DNA of 56,482 bases from positions 35,274 through 91,755 of the forward strand of contig NZ_JACIFO010000008.1 in NCBI RefSeq assembly GCF_014197445.1. Reading direction: 5' to 3'. The notes under the pieces are model-generated. The model was given only the letters and a program-made list of their open reading frames with translations. It ran no database searches and had not been told where the DNA came from. A program made the position numbers and the translations under genes. The stretch comes from Mesonia hippocampi. GTDB lineage: Bacteria; Bacteroidota; Bacteroidia; Flavobacteriales; Flavobacteriaceae. Shown in pieces: positions 15,452 to 25,182 of this stretch (positions are counted from its first letter, which is position 1; every line of letters begins with the position of its first letter).

Positions 15452-17535
15452 GGTGATAATAATTTAAAAAATAGTTCTTGTTGGCTTGTGTTTAATGTTT
15501 TTATATGTAAATCTAAAGCTTCTTTATGAACTTCAGATTGGTATATTTTTTTTAGTAATTCTCTACAAAAGTTTCGGTAGCGCCATACATCATGCTGGGC
15601 ATCTCGTAGTAAATCTGTATAATTTCCTGAAGTAAATGCATCTATTTGATATAGGTATCCAAAAGCATTTTCTCTTACATAAATAGGGTTTGTTGCCGCT
15701 GTATAAGCCGATAAAGTTTCGTATAAATCTTTTTTAGAAACTCCTGTGTATTCTGGGGTTACTAAACTTAATGTAAGCCATAGTAGTTCTATATTTCTGT
15801 TAGAAAACCCTGTAACGCCTTCTAGTTTCTTTAAATAGGTTGTTCTCTTTTCTGGAAAATTCATCCATAAATTAAACAGGGCATTTTCTTGGGTAAGGTA
15901 AGACGCATCGGTTAATAAACTTTCATACGCTTGCTGCAATCCAAAGGGAATCTTTTTTAAGCCTATGGCGATATCTTGCCTTAGAAAAATATTATTGGTT
16001 TTTAGGGCTTGTTTTAAAAGTTTATTTCGAAGTTCGGAAGCTGGACTTTGCAATATTTGACGTACTATTTCCTGTCCTATATAATTATTTACCAACGGAT
16101 GTAATATACTCAAAAACTCTTCTGCTTTCTGGTCTAACGGAAATGTTGCTTTAGCAGCAATTTGCAACCAGTCGTTTATAAAATTAGATTTTTTCAATAC
16201 AGCCAATGCTTCTGAAGCTTTAAATGCTGATTGCTCCAACCAGTTTTCTCGATAATCAGCTAACGAGTTTCCTGTTAACTTTTCTACTTCTGCTAAAAAA
16301 TCTGCGGTAGTTACATTTTTATATCGATGCTTTTGCAAGTAATTTTTTACTGCTTTTTTAAAAATACTATCTCCTACCTTATTGTGTAAAATATGTAATG
16401 CCCAAGCCCCTTTTTGATAAAAAGTAAGCGAACTTGCTTTAGGATTTAATACCGCTTCTCCTCTCCCCTTATCGCTCAACTGCTTAAGCTGCTCTGCTGT
16501 GGTAAACAATTTGTAATGAAAATAATCTTCCCCAAAAATTTCTTTCTCTGCCAAAAGCGCGTAATAAGTAGCAAAACCTTCGTGTAGCCAATGGTGTTTT
16601 GCTGAAGTTTCTGTTACTAAATTCCCAAACCATTGGTGCGCCAACTCATGAGCGTTAACAGTTACATAATTCTGGTCGATAAACCCAATGCTATCGGTTA
16701 TAAACTGGTTTGAGAAAATAGTTGCCGAAGTATTCTCCATCCCAGCATATAGAAAATCCCGAACGGGTATTTGTTTATAATTTTGCCAAGGATAGGGCAC
16801 GCCTATTTCTTTTTCAAAAAAATCAAAAATTTCTTTTGTGTATCTATACGTAGGTTCTACCTTTAAGGAATCTTGGGGTTCGTAATACAATTTTAATGCT
16901 ACCCCAGAATTGGCATACCTAATGGTTTCTTTATATTTACCTATGGCAACTGCTACTAAGTAACTGCTCATAGGTTTTTTCATGCTATAAAACCAAGTTT
17001 TATTTTTATTTGCTTTTTTAACAGCCTCTAAATTACCATTTGCTATAACTTCATATTTTTCAGGTACGGTATAAGCGATATCAAATATAATTTTATCATT
17101 CATATCATCTATACTCGGCAACCAGTGTGACGTATATTTCCCTTGCCCTTGTGTCCAAATTTGTTCGCTAGCCTTGTTATCCCAACCCAAAAAATACAAT
17201 GTTTGCTTAGGAAAAGCTTCATAATTAAACTGTACAACATATTTTTTATGAGGAAGAAAATCTTGTTGTAAAACAATATGAGTGTTTGTGGTTGTTATGC
17301 TAGGCGCATCTATGGTATTTTTATCGATGCTAACTTTCATGTTTTTAGCATCTATACGCACTTCTGTAAGGCTATCTTTTACGCTAAATTCCGCTATTAC
17401 ATTTCCTTTTACTTTCTTTTCTAAAGGAAAAAAATGAACTTTTGCACTTATTTTTGTAAAATCGACAGTTTGTTGGGCTGCAAGAGTAAAGGCGTTAAAT
17501 AGCACCAGGCTTAAAAAGAGGAGAAACTTCAACAT
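15448..17535 (-). CDS. Secreted M1 family metallopeptidase (aminopeptidase N-like)
   Basis: A signal peptide (residues 1-20, ending TLAAQQ) exports this zinc aminopeptidase. The exopeptidase motif GMEN (265-268) and the zinc site HELAHQW (296-302) with the third ligand Glu319 in HEGFATYY are intact. After the catalytic domain comes a long helical C-terminal region, giving 695 residues, shorter than E. coli PepN but normal for Bacteroidota members. It is the first gene of a two-gene unit with the patatin and is divergent from recG. Confidence 0.93.
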   Translation of the reverse strand: MLKFLLFLSLVLFNAFTLAAQQTVDFTKISAKVHFFPLEKKVKGNVIAEFSVKDSLTEVRIDAKNMKVSIDKNTIDAPSITTTNTHIVLQQDFLPHKKYVVQFNYEAFPKQTLYFLGWDNKASEQIWTQGQGKYTSHWLPSIDDMNDKIIFDIAYTVPEKYEVIANGNLEAVKKANKNKTWFYSMKKPMSSYLVAVAIGKYKETIRYANSGVALKLYYEPQDSLKVEPTYRYTKEIFDFFEKEIGVPYPWQNYKQIPVRDFLYAGMENTSATIFSNQFITDSIGFIDQNYVTVNAHELAHQWFGNLVTETSAKHHWLHEGFATYYALLAEKEIFGEDYFHYKLFTTAEQLKQLSDKGRGEAVLNPKASSLTFYQKGAWALHILHNKVGDSIFKKAVKNYLQKHRYKNVTTADFLAEVEKLTGNSLADYRENWLEQSAFKASEALAVLKKSNFINDWLQIAAKATFPLDQKAEEFLSILHPLVNNYIGQEIVRQILQSPASELRNKLLKQALKTNNIFLRQDIAIGLKKIPFGLQQAYESLLTDASYLTQENALFNLWMNFPEKRTTYLKKLEGVTGFSNRNIELLWLTLSLVTPEYTGVSKKDLYETLSAYTAATNPIYVRENAFGYLYQIDAFTSGNYTDLLRDAQHDVWRYRNFCRELLKKIYQSEVHKEALDLHIKTLNTSQQELFFKLLSP

Positions 17536-17651
17536 AAATTATTTTGAAATCTCAATATTACTAATTTTCCTACTAAAAGTATAACTTATATCTATACAAA
17601 TCTAACGCTAGTTTTTTAAACATTTTTCAAAAATTACCTATCTTCGTTCTT

Positions 17652-19757
17652 ATGAATATTTCTCCATTGCATACTCCTATTGCTTATTTAAAAGGTGTTG
17701 GCCCGCAACGTGCCGAGTTACTTCAAAAAGAGTTAAGTATCTATACGTATGCAGATTTATTAAACTTCTACCCCAATAGGTATATCGATAAAAGTAAATA
17801 CTACAAAATAAACCAATTACAAAATACCAATAGTGAAGTTCAAATTATCGGAAAAATTATTCATATAAAAACGGTAGAACAAAAAAGAGGGAAACGCCTT
17901 GTGGCTAAATTTAGCGATGAAACCGGTAGTATAGAGCTAGTTTGGTTTAAAGGCATAAAGTGGATAAAAGAAAGTTTATTACTTAATAAAGCCTATGTTG
18001 TTTTCGGAAAAATAAACTGGTTTAATGGTAGTTTTTCGATGCCACATCCTGAATTAGAATTGCTCGAAACCCATAAAAAAAATATCCGTATTGCTATGCA
18101 ACCCATCTACCCTTCTACCGAGAAGCTTAGCAAACGTGGTATTAGCAATAAAGTAATAACTCAGCTTATCCAGCAATTACTTAAAGAAACCCATAAAGGC
18201 ATTACAGAAACCTTACCCGATTATTTTGTAGAAGAATTAAACCTTATTCCTAAAAACAAGGCGGTTATCAACATTCATTTTCCGCAATCGCAAGAATATT
18301 TAGCAAAAGCTCAATTTCGATTAAAATTTGAAGAATTATTTTACATTCAGCTTCAATTACTAATAAAAAACAAACTACGAAAACAGAAAATAAAAGGATT
18401 TGTATTTGAAAAGGTTGGCGAAAATTTTACTAATTTCTACCATAATCATCTTCCGTTTAACCTTACCAATGCACAAAAGCGTGTAGTTAAAGAAATTAGA
18501 AACGATGTAGGCTCTGGAGCACAAATGAACCGTTTATTACAAGGCGATGTAGGTTCAGGAAAAACCATTGTTGCGCTGTTAGTAAGCTTATTAGCTTTAG
18601 ATAATAACTTTCAGGTATGTTTAATGGCTCCTACCGAAATCTTGGCTACCCAGCATTTTCATGGCATACAAGAATTTTGCCAACACATAAATGTTTCTAT
18701 TGCTTTACTAACAGGATCTTCTAAAACTGCTGAAAGAAAAAAAATACATCAGCAATTAGAAAGCGGAGAACTACAACTCTTAATAGGTACGCATGCCGTA
18801 TTAGAAGACAAAGTAAAATTTAAAAATTTAGGCTTAGCCATTATCGACGAGCAACACCGGTTTGGCGTTGCCCAACGAGCCAAACTATGGAAAAAGAACC
18901 ACATCCCTCCCCATATTTTGGTAATGACAGCAACCCCTATTCCTAGAACCTTAGCCATGAGCCTTTATGGAGATTTAGACATCTCTGTAATCGATGAATT
19001 ACCCCCAGGAAGAAAAGCAATACAAACCGTGCATAGATACGACAGTAACAGGCTTAAGGTTTTTCATTTTATGCGTGAAGAAATTGCCAAAGGAAGGCAA
19101 GTTTATATTGTCTATCCGTTAATTGAAGAATCCGAAGCTTTAGATTATAAAGACTTAATGGACGGGTATGAAAGTATTGCGAGAGAATTTCCTGCTCCAA
19201 AATATCAAATATCTGTTGTACATGGCAAAATGAAAGCCGCCGATAAAGATTTTGAAATGAATAGATTTGCCGCAGGAGAAACACAAATTATGATTGCTAC
19301 TACGGTAATTGAAGTTGGCGTAAATGTACCCAATGCCAGTGTAATGATTATCGAAAGCTCCGAGCGTTTCGGGTTATCTCAACTTCACCAGTTAAGAGGA
19401 CGCGTAGGTAGAGGTGCCGAGCAATCTTATTGCATCCTAATGACAGGACAAAAACTCTCTAACGATTCTAAAACAAGAATACAAACCATGGTAGAAACCA
19501 ACGATGGTTTTAAAATTGCCGAGGTAGATTTAAAATTACGAGGTCCCGGAAACCTTATGGGAACACAGCAAAGTGGTGTTTTACAGCTAAAAATTGCAGA
19601 CATTGTAAAGGACAACCTCTTATTAGCTAAAGCTAGAGAATATGCCAAGCGCGTATTACAAAAAGACCATAACCTACAACTTAGTGAACATCAAAACATA
19701 GCGAAAACCTACCAAAAATTAAATAAGAATAAGACTTTGTGGAATTTTATAAGCTAA
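17652..19757 (+). CDS. recG: ATP-dependent DNA helicase RecG
   Basis: RecG reverses stalled replication forks and branch-migrates recombination intermediates. The N-terminal wedge/OB domain (residues 60-135) precedes the helicase core, with Walker A GDVGSGKT (298-305), DEQHRFG as motif II, TATPIPRTLA as motif III, and QLRGRVGRG as motif VI. Length 701 is normal. It is divergent from the M1 peptidase and stands alone before pheT. Confidence 0.97.
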   Translation: MNISPLHTPIAYLKGVGPQRAELLQKELSIYTYADLLNFYPNRYIDKSKYYKINQLQNTNSEVQIIGKIIHIKTVEQKRGKRLVAKFSDETGSIELVWFKGIKWIKESLLLNKAYVVFGKINWFNGSFSMPHPELELLETHKKNIRIAMQPIYPSTEKLSKRGISNKVITQLIQQLLKETHKGITETLPDYFVEELNLIPKNKAVINIHFPQSQEYLAKAQFRLKFEELFYIQLQLLIKNKLRKQKIKGFVFEKVGENFTNFYHNHLPFNLTNAQKRVVKEIRNDVGSGAQMNRLLQGDVGSGKTIVALLVSLLALDNNFQVCLMAPTEILATQHFHGIQEFCQHINVSIALLTGSSKTAERKKIHQQLESGELQLLIGTHAVLEDKVKFKNLGLAIIDEQHRFGVAQRAKLWKKNHIPPHILVMTATPIPRTLAMSLYGDLDISVIDELPPGRKAIQTVHRYDSNRLKVFHFMREEIAKGRQVYIVYPLIEESEALDYKDLMDGYESIAREFPAPKYQISVVHGKMKAADKDFEMNRFAAGETQIMIATTVIEVGVNVPNASVMIIESSERFGLSQLHQLRGRVGRGAEQSYCILMTGQKLSNDSKTRIQTMVETNDGFKIAEVDLKLRGPGNLMGTQQSGVLQLKIADIVKDNLLLAKAREYAKRVLQKDHNLQLSEHQNIAKTYQKLNKNKTLWNFIS

Positions 19758-19843
19758 AACTTATCAAAACCGCTTTTCGCTATTATTTTAAACAACTCCC
19801 CAATATTTACGCCTAATTTATGCCCTTAAAAAGTATAAATCTT

Positions 19844-19851
19844 TACCTTTG
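19844..19851 (+). promoter_or_regulatory. Candidate -7 promoter element of pheT
   Basis: TACCTTTGC fits the Bacteroidota TAnnTTTG -7 element, 22-29 bp upstream of the pheT start. A -33 TTG is not obvious. Confidence 0.5.
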
Positions 19852-19872
19852 CGGTTTGATAAATTTTAGTAC

Positions 19873-22296
19873 ATGAAAATTTCTTACAACTGGATAAAAC
19901 AATTTATTAAAACTGATTGGGAAGCTGAAAAAACTGGAGAATTACTCACAGACTTAGGTCTAGAAGTAGAAGGCATAGAAAGTTTCCAGTCTGTAAAAGG
20001 TGGTTTAGAAGGCATTGTAGTAGGTCACGTACTTACATGCAAGCAACACGAGAATGCCGATAAACTTAAAATAACCACTGTAGATGTAGGACAAAATGAA
20101 AACTTACAAATTGTATGTGGTGCTCCCAATGTAGCAGAAGGGCAAAAAGTACCTGTAGCTTTGGTAGGAACAACATTATATACCGAAGAAGGTGAAGCTT
20201 GGGTAATAAAAAAAGGAAAAATACGTGGCGAATATAGCTTTGGGATGATTTGTGCTGAAGACGAATTAGGACTAGGTAAAAGCCACGACGGGATTATGGT
20301 TTTAGAAGATAATCTTGAACCAGGTACACCCTTAAGCAAAGTAATGAATGTAGAAACCGATTATGTTTTTGAAATTGGTCTCACACCAAACAGGGCCGAT
20401 GCCATGAGCCATTTTGGCGTTGCTCGCGATTTAAAAGCAGGATTACTACAACAAGAAATCAACACCCCGTTAGACTCTCCTTCAGTAAGTAACTTTCATG
20501 TAGAAAACAGGAGTAAAAAAATGCTTATTGAAGTTGAAAATTATGAGCTTGCTCCTCGTTATTGTGGTGTAACTTTAACCGATTTACAAGTTAAAGACTC
20601 CCCTGCTTGGTTACAAAACAAATTAAAAGCCATTGGTATCACCCCTAAAAACAATATTGTAGATGCTACCAATTATGTTATGCATGAACTAGGGCAACCC
20701 CTACATGCCTTTGATGCAGATACCATTGTAGGCAACAAAATAATTGTAAAAACAATAACCGAAAAAACAACTTTCACTACACTAGACGATGTAGAAAGAG
20801 AATTACACCCAGAGGATTTAATGATCTGTGATGCCAAAAAACCACTATGTATAGCCGGTGTTCTTGGAGGGAAAAATTCTGGCGTAAGCGAAACCACCAG
20901 TACCATATTCTTAGAAAGTGCTTACTTTAACTCTGTAAGCGTAAGAAAAACAGCAAAAAGACATGGTATAAACACCGATGCATCCTTTAGATTTGAACGT
21001 GGAATAGATCCTAACTTCACCAAATATGCACTAAAACGAGCAGCCCTACTTATACAAGAAGTAGCTGGCGGTTATGTTTCTAGTGACATTGATGACATTT
21101 ACCCTAATAAAATTGAAGATTTCCAAGTTTTTCTAACCTATGCAAAAATAAACCAGCTTATTGGTCAGGAGATAGACCCTTCTACCATTAAGTCTATTCT
21201 TGCTTCGTTAGATATACGTGTAAATAACGTAACCGAAAGCGGTATGGGACTTACCATTCCTGCTTACCGTGTAGATGTTAAACGTGAAGTAGATGTTATT
21301 GAAGAAATTTTACGTGTTTACGGATATAACAACATTGAATTTGGAGAGAAATTTAACACCTCTATTGCTATTTCTGGAAAATTTGAAGATTACAAACTTC
21401 AAAATATAATAGCTAATCAGCTTACCGCACAAGGCTTTCATGAAATGATGGCTAACTCGTTAACCTCCAAAAAATACAACCAACTTGTCGAGCAAATTAA
21501 CGATCAGCATAATGTAGAAATGCTAAATCCATTAAGTCAAGACTTGTCTGTAATGAGGCAGAGTATGCTTTTTAGCGGATTAGAGGCTATCAACTATAAT
21601 TTAAATCGTCAAAATAGCAGCCTAAAGTTTTTTGAATTTGGAAAAACCTACCACCAATACAGAACTTTTGAGGAACAAAAACACCTAAGCCTTTTTGTAA
21701 CAGGAAACCGATCTAGTGAACGTTGGAACACCGATGCTTCTCCTACAGATTTCTTTTATATGAAAGGTTTTATCGAAGCCATTCTCTCTAGGTTTAATAT
21801 TAAAGAATATAGCTTTAGCCCTATTAAAAATGATATTTTTTCTGAAGGACTTCTTCTAAAAAGTAAAAAACATAATTTAGTAGAGTTTGGTACTGTTAAA
21901 AAAGCTATTCTTAAAAGCTTCGATATCGATCAAGAGGTAATTTATGCCGATTTTAATTGGGAAAAAATTATAGAAATAACAGCAATTTCACAACCTAAAT
22001 ATCAGGAGATATCAAAATTTCCAAGTATTCGAAGAGATTTTTCTTTACTTTTAGATGAGCATATCAAATTTGCTGATATCCATGAAATAGCTCTAAAAAC
22101 AGAAAAGAAAATTCTTACAAAAATAGATTTGGTAGATGTTTATCAAGGAGAAAGCCTTCCTGAAAACAAAAAAAGCTATGCAGTAAGTTTTACATTTTTA
22201 GATAAAAATAAAACCTTGACCGATAAGCAAGTGGATAAGGTAATGAAAAAGCTTCAAGACCAATTTGAAACGCAACTAAAGGCAAGTTTACGCTAA
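19873..22296 (+). CDS. pheT: Phenylalanyl-tRNA synthetase beta subunit
   Basis: PheT pairs with PheS to charge tRNA-Phe. The domains are in the usual order: an EMAP-type tRNA-binding domain (about 40-150), B3/B4 editing domain with ATNYVMHELGQPLHAFD, B5 domain, the catalytic-like core, and the FDX-ACB anticodon-binding domain at the C-terminus (KFPSIRRDFSLLLDE onward). Length 807 is normal. pheS is not next to it. A strong hairpin terminator follows. Confidence 0.97.
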   Translation: MKISYNWIKQFIKTDWEAEKTGELLTDLGLEVEGIESFQSVKGGLEGIVVGHVLTCKQHENADKLKITTVDVGQNENLQIVCGAPNVAEGQKVPVALVGTTLYTEEGEAWVIKKGKIRGEYSFGMICAEDELGLGKSHDGIMVLEDNLEPGTPLSKVMNVETDYVFEIGLTPNRADAMSHFGVARDLKAGLLQQEINTPLDSPSVSNFHVENRSKKMLIEVENYELAPRYCGVTLTDLQVKDSPAWLQNKLKAIGITPKNNIVDATNYVMHELGQPLHAFDADTIVGNKIIVKTITEKTTFTTLDDVERELHPEDLMICDAKKPLCIAGVLGGKNSGVSETTSTIFLESAYFNSVSVRKTAKRHGINTDASFRFERGIDPNFTKYALKRAALLIQEVAGGYVSSDIDDIYPNKIEDFQVFLTYAKINQLIGQEIDPSTIKSILASLDIRVNNVTESGMGLTIPAYRVDVKREVDVIEEILRVYGYNNIEFGEKFNTSIAISGKFEDYKLQNIIANQLTAQGFHEMMANSLTSKKYNQLVEQINDQHNVEMLNPLSQDLSVMRQSMLFSGLEAINYNLNRQNSSLKFFEFGKTYHQYRTFEEQKHLSLFVTGNRSSERWNTDASPTDFFYMKGFIEAILSRFNIKEYSFSPIKNDIFSEGLLLKSKKHNLVEFGTVKKAILKSFDIDQEVIYADFNWEKIIEITAISQPKYQEISKFPSIRRDFSLLLDEHIKFADIHEIALKTEKKILTKIDLVDVYQGESLPENKKSYAVSFTFLDKNKTLTDKQVDKVMKKLQDQFETQLKASLR

Positions 22297-22370
22297 AATG
22301 TGCTTTAAACCTAAACATAAAACACCACCTAAGATATAGTAGTTTAACTACGTAATGATAAAACAAACGT

Positions 22371-22400
22371 AAAACACTACTTTTTCTAGAGTAGTGTTTT
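22371..22400 (+). terminator. Hairpin terminator after pheT
   Basis: AAAACACTAC and GTAGTGTTTT are perfectly complementary around a 10-base loop. A small hairpin GTAGTT-T-AACTAC lies just before it. Confidence 0.75.
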
Positions 22401-22419
22401 CTATTTTAAAACTTAAAAA

Positions 22420-23628
22420 ATGAAAAACAAAGATTTACTACAAGTAGCTCAAGAATACGGCTGCCCTACTTATGTTTATGATGCAGAAAAAATTGCCTCT
22501 CAATATAAACGCCTTACTGCGGCTTTTAAAGATGTAGAAAATCTGAAGATAAAATATGCGGTTAAAGCCTTATCTAACATTTCAGTTTTAAAATACATTT
22601 ATAGTTTAGGAGGCGGATTAGATACTGTATCGCTACAAGAAATTCAGTTAGGATTAGAAGCTGGAGTCCCTGCCAATAAAATTATTTTCACCCCAAACGG
22701 AGTTGCTTTTTCTGAGCTTGAAGCCGCTGCAGAACTTGGCGTACAAATTAATATAGATAGCCTATCTATGTTAGAAAAATTTGGAAGTAAATACCCCGAA
22801 ACCCCTGTTTGTGTACGCATAAATCCGCACATTATGGCTGGTGGAAATAGAAAAATATCGGTTGGTCATATCGATTCTAAATTTGGTATTTCAATACATC
22901 AAATTCCACATGTATTACGTATTGTGGAAAACACAAATATGCATATCAACGGAATTCACATGCATACCGGGAGTGATATTTTAGATGTAGAAGTTTTTCT
23001 TCAAGCTGCCGAGATATTATTTAGTACAGCTAGTAAATTTAAAAACCTAGAATTTTTAGATTTCGGGAGCGGGTTCAAAGTACCTTACCACGAAAACGAC
23101 ATTGAAACAAATATTGAGGAACTCGGTAAAAAACTAAGCAAACGTTTTAATGCTTTTTGTAAAAATTATGGTAAGTCTATAAGCTTATCTTTCGAGCCAG
23201 GAAAATTCTTAGTAAGCCAATCAGGATATTTTTTAACCAAAGTTAATGCCATAAAACAAACCACTTCTACTGTTTTCGCACAAGTAGATTCTGGCTTCAA
23301 TCACCTTATCAGGCCTATGTTTTATGGGGCAGAGCATGAGATTATAAACATTAGTCACCCCACCAAACATAAACGTTTTTATTCCGTGGTAGGTTATATT
23401 TGCGAAACCGATACTTTTGCTAGCAACAAGCAAATAGCAGAAATTTCTGAAGATGATATTCTAGCGTTTAAAAATGCAGGAGCTTATTGTTTTTCTATGG
23501 CTAGCAATTACAATTCTAGGTTTAAACCAGCCGAAGTACTTTGGTATAAAAATAAAGCTTTACTTATTAGAAAAAGAGAGATTTTTAAAGACTTAATAAG
23601 TAACCAAATAAGCATAGATTTAGAATAA
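22420..23628 (+). CDS. lysA: Diaminopimelate decarboxylase
   Basis: LysA removes CO2 from meso-diaminopimelate to give L-lysine. The PLP lysine is Lys49 in KYAVKAL. HMHTGSDI, the glycine loop DFGSGF and EPGKF are typical of fold-III decarboxylases. The length of 402 is normal for the family. It starts 20 bp after the pheT terminator and is followed 10 bp later by two small membrane-protein genes, so these may be transcribed together. Confidence 0.93.
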   Translation: MKNKDLLQVAQEYGCPTYVYDAEKIASQYKRLTAAFKDVENLKIKYAVKALSNISVLKYIYSLGGGLDTVSLQEIQLGLEAGVPANKIIFTPNGVAFSELEAAAELGVQINIDSLSMLEKFGSKYPETPVCVRINPHIMAGGNRKISVGHIDSKFGISIHQIPHVLRIVENTNMHINGIHMHTGSDILDVEVFLQAAEILFSTASKFKNLEFLDFGSGFKVPYHENDIETNIEELGKKLSKRFNAFCKNYGKSISLSFEPGKFLVSQSGYFLTKVNAIKQTTSTVFAQVDSGFNHLIRPMFYGAEHEIINISHPTKHKRFYSVVGYICETDTFASNKQIAEISEDDILAFKNAGAYCFSMASNYNSRFKPAEVLWYKNKALLIRKREIFKDLISNQISIDLE

Positions 23629-23638
23629 AATATTTTTT

Positions 23639-24205
23639 ATGCAATTTTTAAATAGAAACAGAAAACTGTTGAGCATTATTGCTTTATTTGTTTTTTGTGC
23701 ATTACATGCTTTTTTTCTTGTTAGAATAATTTACGATACAAAAAACTATCTTGTACTAGGTTTTACCAGTGCAATTTTGTTGTTCATTTTGATAAGTTAC
23801 TATAAAGCTTCTCACGATGTAACGCCTCATCATTTTAAAGATTTGTACTTGGTGCTTTCTGTGCTTTTAGGAGCACTTCTAACCTATGCTATACATGCCA
23901 ACACAATGGTTTCGGCAGTGTTGGCCTCTTCAGGCATTGGCTTATTGGCATCTTACATTCCTTACCTAAATAAAAAATCTACCTTTTTAAACACACTGCC
24001 TCCGCCCATTTATTGTGGAAGTTTTGTTGGCATGTCTGCTATTTATATAGCTGACTCTTGGCTTTTTGTTCTCTATGCTAGCTGTATTGCGGGTATCTTT
24101 TATATGTTTGCCAAAAATATGCTGAATGGGTTTGGCGGAAAACTAGGAAGTATTGCATTTGGAGGCGTTATTTGCACACAACTTTTATATTATTTTATAA
24201 GCTAA
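23639..24205 (+). CDS. Small integral membrane protein, first of a paralogous pair
   Basis: I do not recognise this 188-residue protein. It has about five membrane segments. Its C-terminal half aligns without gaps to the next protein: SFVGM (128-132) and GFGGKLG (164-170) here match SFVGM (67-71) and GVGGALG (103-109) there, with identical spacing and about 20 of 52 positions the same. It adds an N-terminal extension with two further membrane segments. Its stop codon overlaps the start of the next gene (TAATG), suggesting coupled translation and a two-subunit membrane complex. The glycine-rich helix with a conserved Cys at the end (VIC) may pack tightly or line a pore. Confidence 0.75.
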   Translation: MQFLNRNRKLLSIIALFVFCALHAFFLVRIIYDTKNYLVLGFTSAILLFILISYYKASHDVTPHHFKDLYLVLSVLLGALLTYAIHANTMVSAVLASSGIGLLASYIPYLNKKSTFLNTLPPPIYCGSFVGMSAIYIADSWLFVLYASCIAGIFYMFAKNMLNGFGGKLGSIAFGGVICTQLLYYFIS

Positions 24206-24618
24206 TGGTTTTTGAAATATTAATTACAATAGCAAGTACACTCTCTGCATTAAGCACTTACTTTATTAGCGAACGCTTAAATCAAGGAGCTGTAAGAGCT
24301 TCTGCACTGGTAACATTTGTTGTTAGCATTATTTTTTTACTTCTATCTAAATGGATTTCTGACCCCTATTATACTCAAATCCCCGTAGTTGTTTTTGGTG
24401 CTTCATTTGTTGGAATGGTCTCCTCCAAAATTTTACAACAATACCTTAGTGTTGCTTTTTCTGGAGTTATATTTTCGATTATTTACCTCAACTTAAGTCC
24501 CTATTTTAGCGGAGTTGGAGGCGCACTAGGAACCACTGCCTGTATTGCTGTTATTTGTACCTACGGATTTCTAGAGCTTCGAAACATTTTAAAAAACAAA
24601 CAACATAAGAAATTTTAG
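24205..24618 (+). CDS. Small integral membrane protein, second of a paralogous pair
   Basis: I chose the ATG at 24205, which overlaps the preceding stop codon (TAATG), because the 11 residues available further upstream would overlap the earlier gene and do not look like a start. The 137-residue product has four membrane segments and a short lysine-rich C-terminal tail. From SFVGM (67-71) through GVGGALG (103-109) to VIC (116-118) it aligns without gaps with the preceding protein. No family is recognised. The pair sits between lysA and a DUF4199 gene; a transporter or channel-like heteromer is a guess only. Confidence 0.75.
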   Translation: MVFEILITIASTLSALSTYFISERLNQGAVRASALVTFVVSIIFLLLSKWISDPYYTQIPVVVFGASFVGMVSSKILQQYLSVAFSGVIFSIIYLNLSPYFSGVGGALGTTACIAVICTYGFLELRNILKNKQHKKF

Positions 24619-24645
24619 TATTTTTGCTAAAATTCTACAATAGAA

Positions 24646-25128
24646 ATGAAAAATTTTAAAACAGAAATTAAATGGGCTGTTATTTTTAGTGTATTTACTC
24701 TACTATGGATGTACGCCGAAAAAATGCTTGGATTACATGATATTTATATCGAAAAACATGCTTTATACACCAACCTTATAGCTATTCCGTACGTAATTAT
24801 TTTTTATTTGGCAATTAAAGAAAAGCGTGATTATTTTTTCAAAAAAAATATGAATTGGAAGCAAGGAGTAATTTCTGGTGGAATTTTATCGGTGATTATC
24901 GCTCTTATTTCTCCTGCAGTACAATACTTAACCGCCGAAGTTATTACTCCTGAATATTTTTCAAATGCTATTGAATATGCTGTTGAGCATAAAAAAATGA
25001 ACCCTAAAACTGCCGAAAGCTTTTTTAACTTAAGGTTTTATATGATTCAAGCTGTATTTGGAAGTCTAACTATGGGGATTGTTACTGCGGCTATTGTTAG
25101 TTTATTTTTACGTACAAAAAAAGCCTAA
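24646..25128 (+). CDS. DUF4199 domain membrane protein
   Basis: This 160-residue, four-helix membrane protein belongs to a Bacteroidota-specific family of unknown function. Paired membrane segments at about 10-28 and 43-58 are followed by the motif WKQGVISGGILSVIIALISP (72-91) and a last helix after the loop with SFFNLRFYMIQA. The family name is from recognition of this pattern. It follows the membrane pair by 27 bp on the same strand. Confidence 0.82.
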   Translation: MKNFKTEIKWAVIFSVFTLLWMYAEKMLGLHDIYIEKHALYTNLIAIPYVIIFYLAIKEKRDYFFKKNMNWKQGVISGGILSVIIALISPAVQYLTAEVITPEYFSNAIEYAVEHKKMNPKTAESFFNLRFYMIQAVFGSLTMGIVTAAIVSLFLRTKKA

Positions 25129-25137
25129 AACCTAATA

Positions 25138-25158
25138 CTAGACTCGGTTCTAGACTTT
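25138..25158. terminator. Weak bidirectional hairpin between convergent genes
   Basis: CTAGA and TCTAG flank a six-base loop and are followed by ACTTTTTTATA. The stem is only five pairs, so the call is tentative. Confidence 0.35.
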
Positions 25159-25182
25159 TTTATAATTATCAACAACCAAAAT

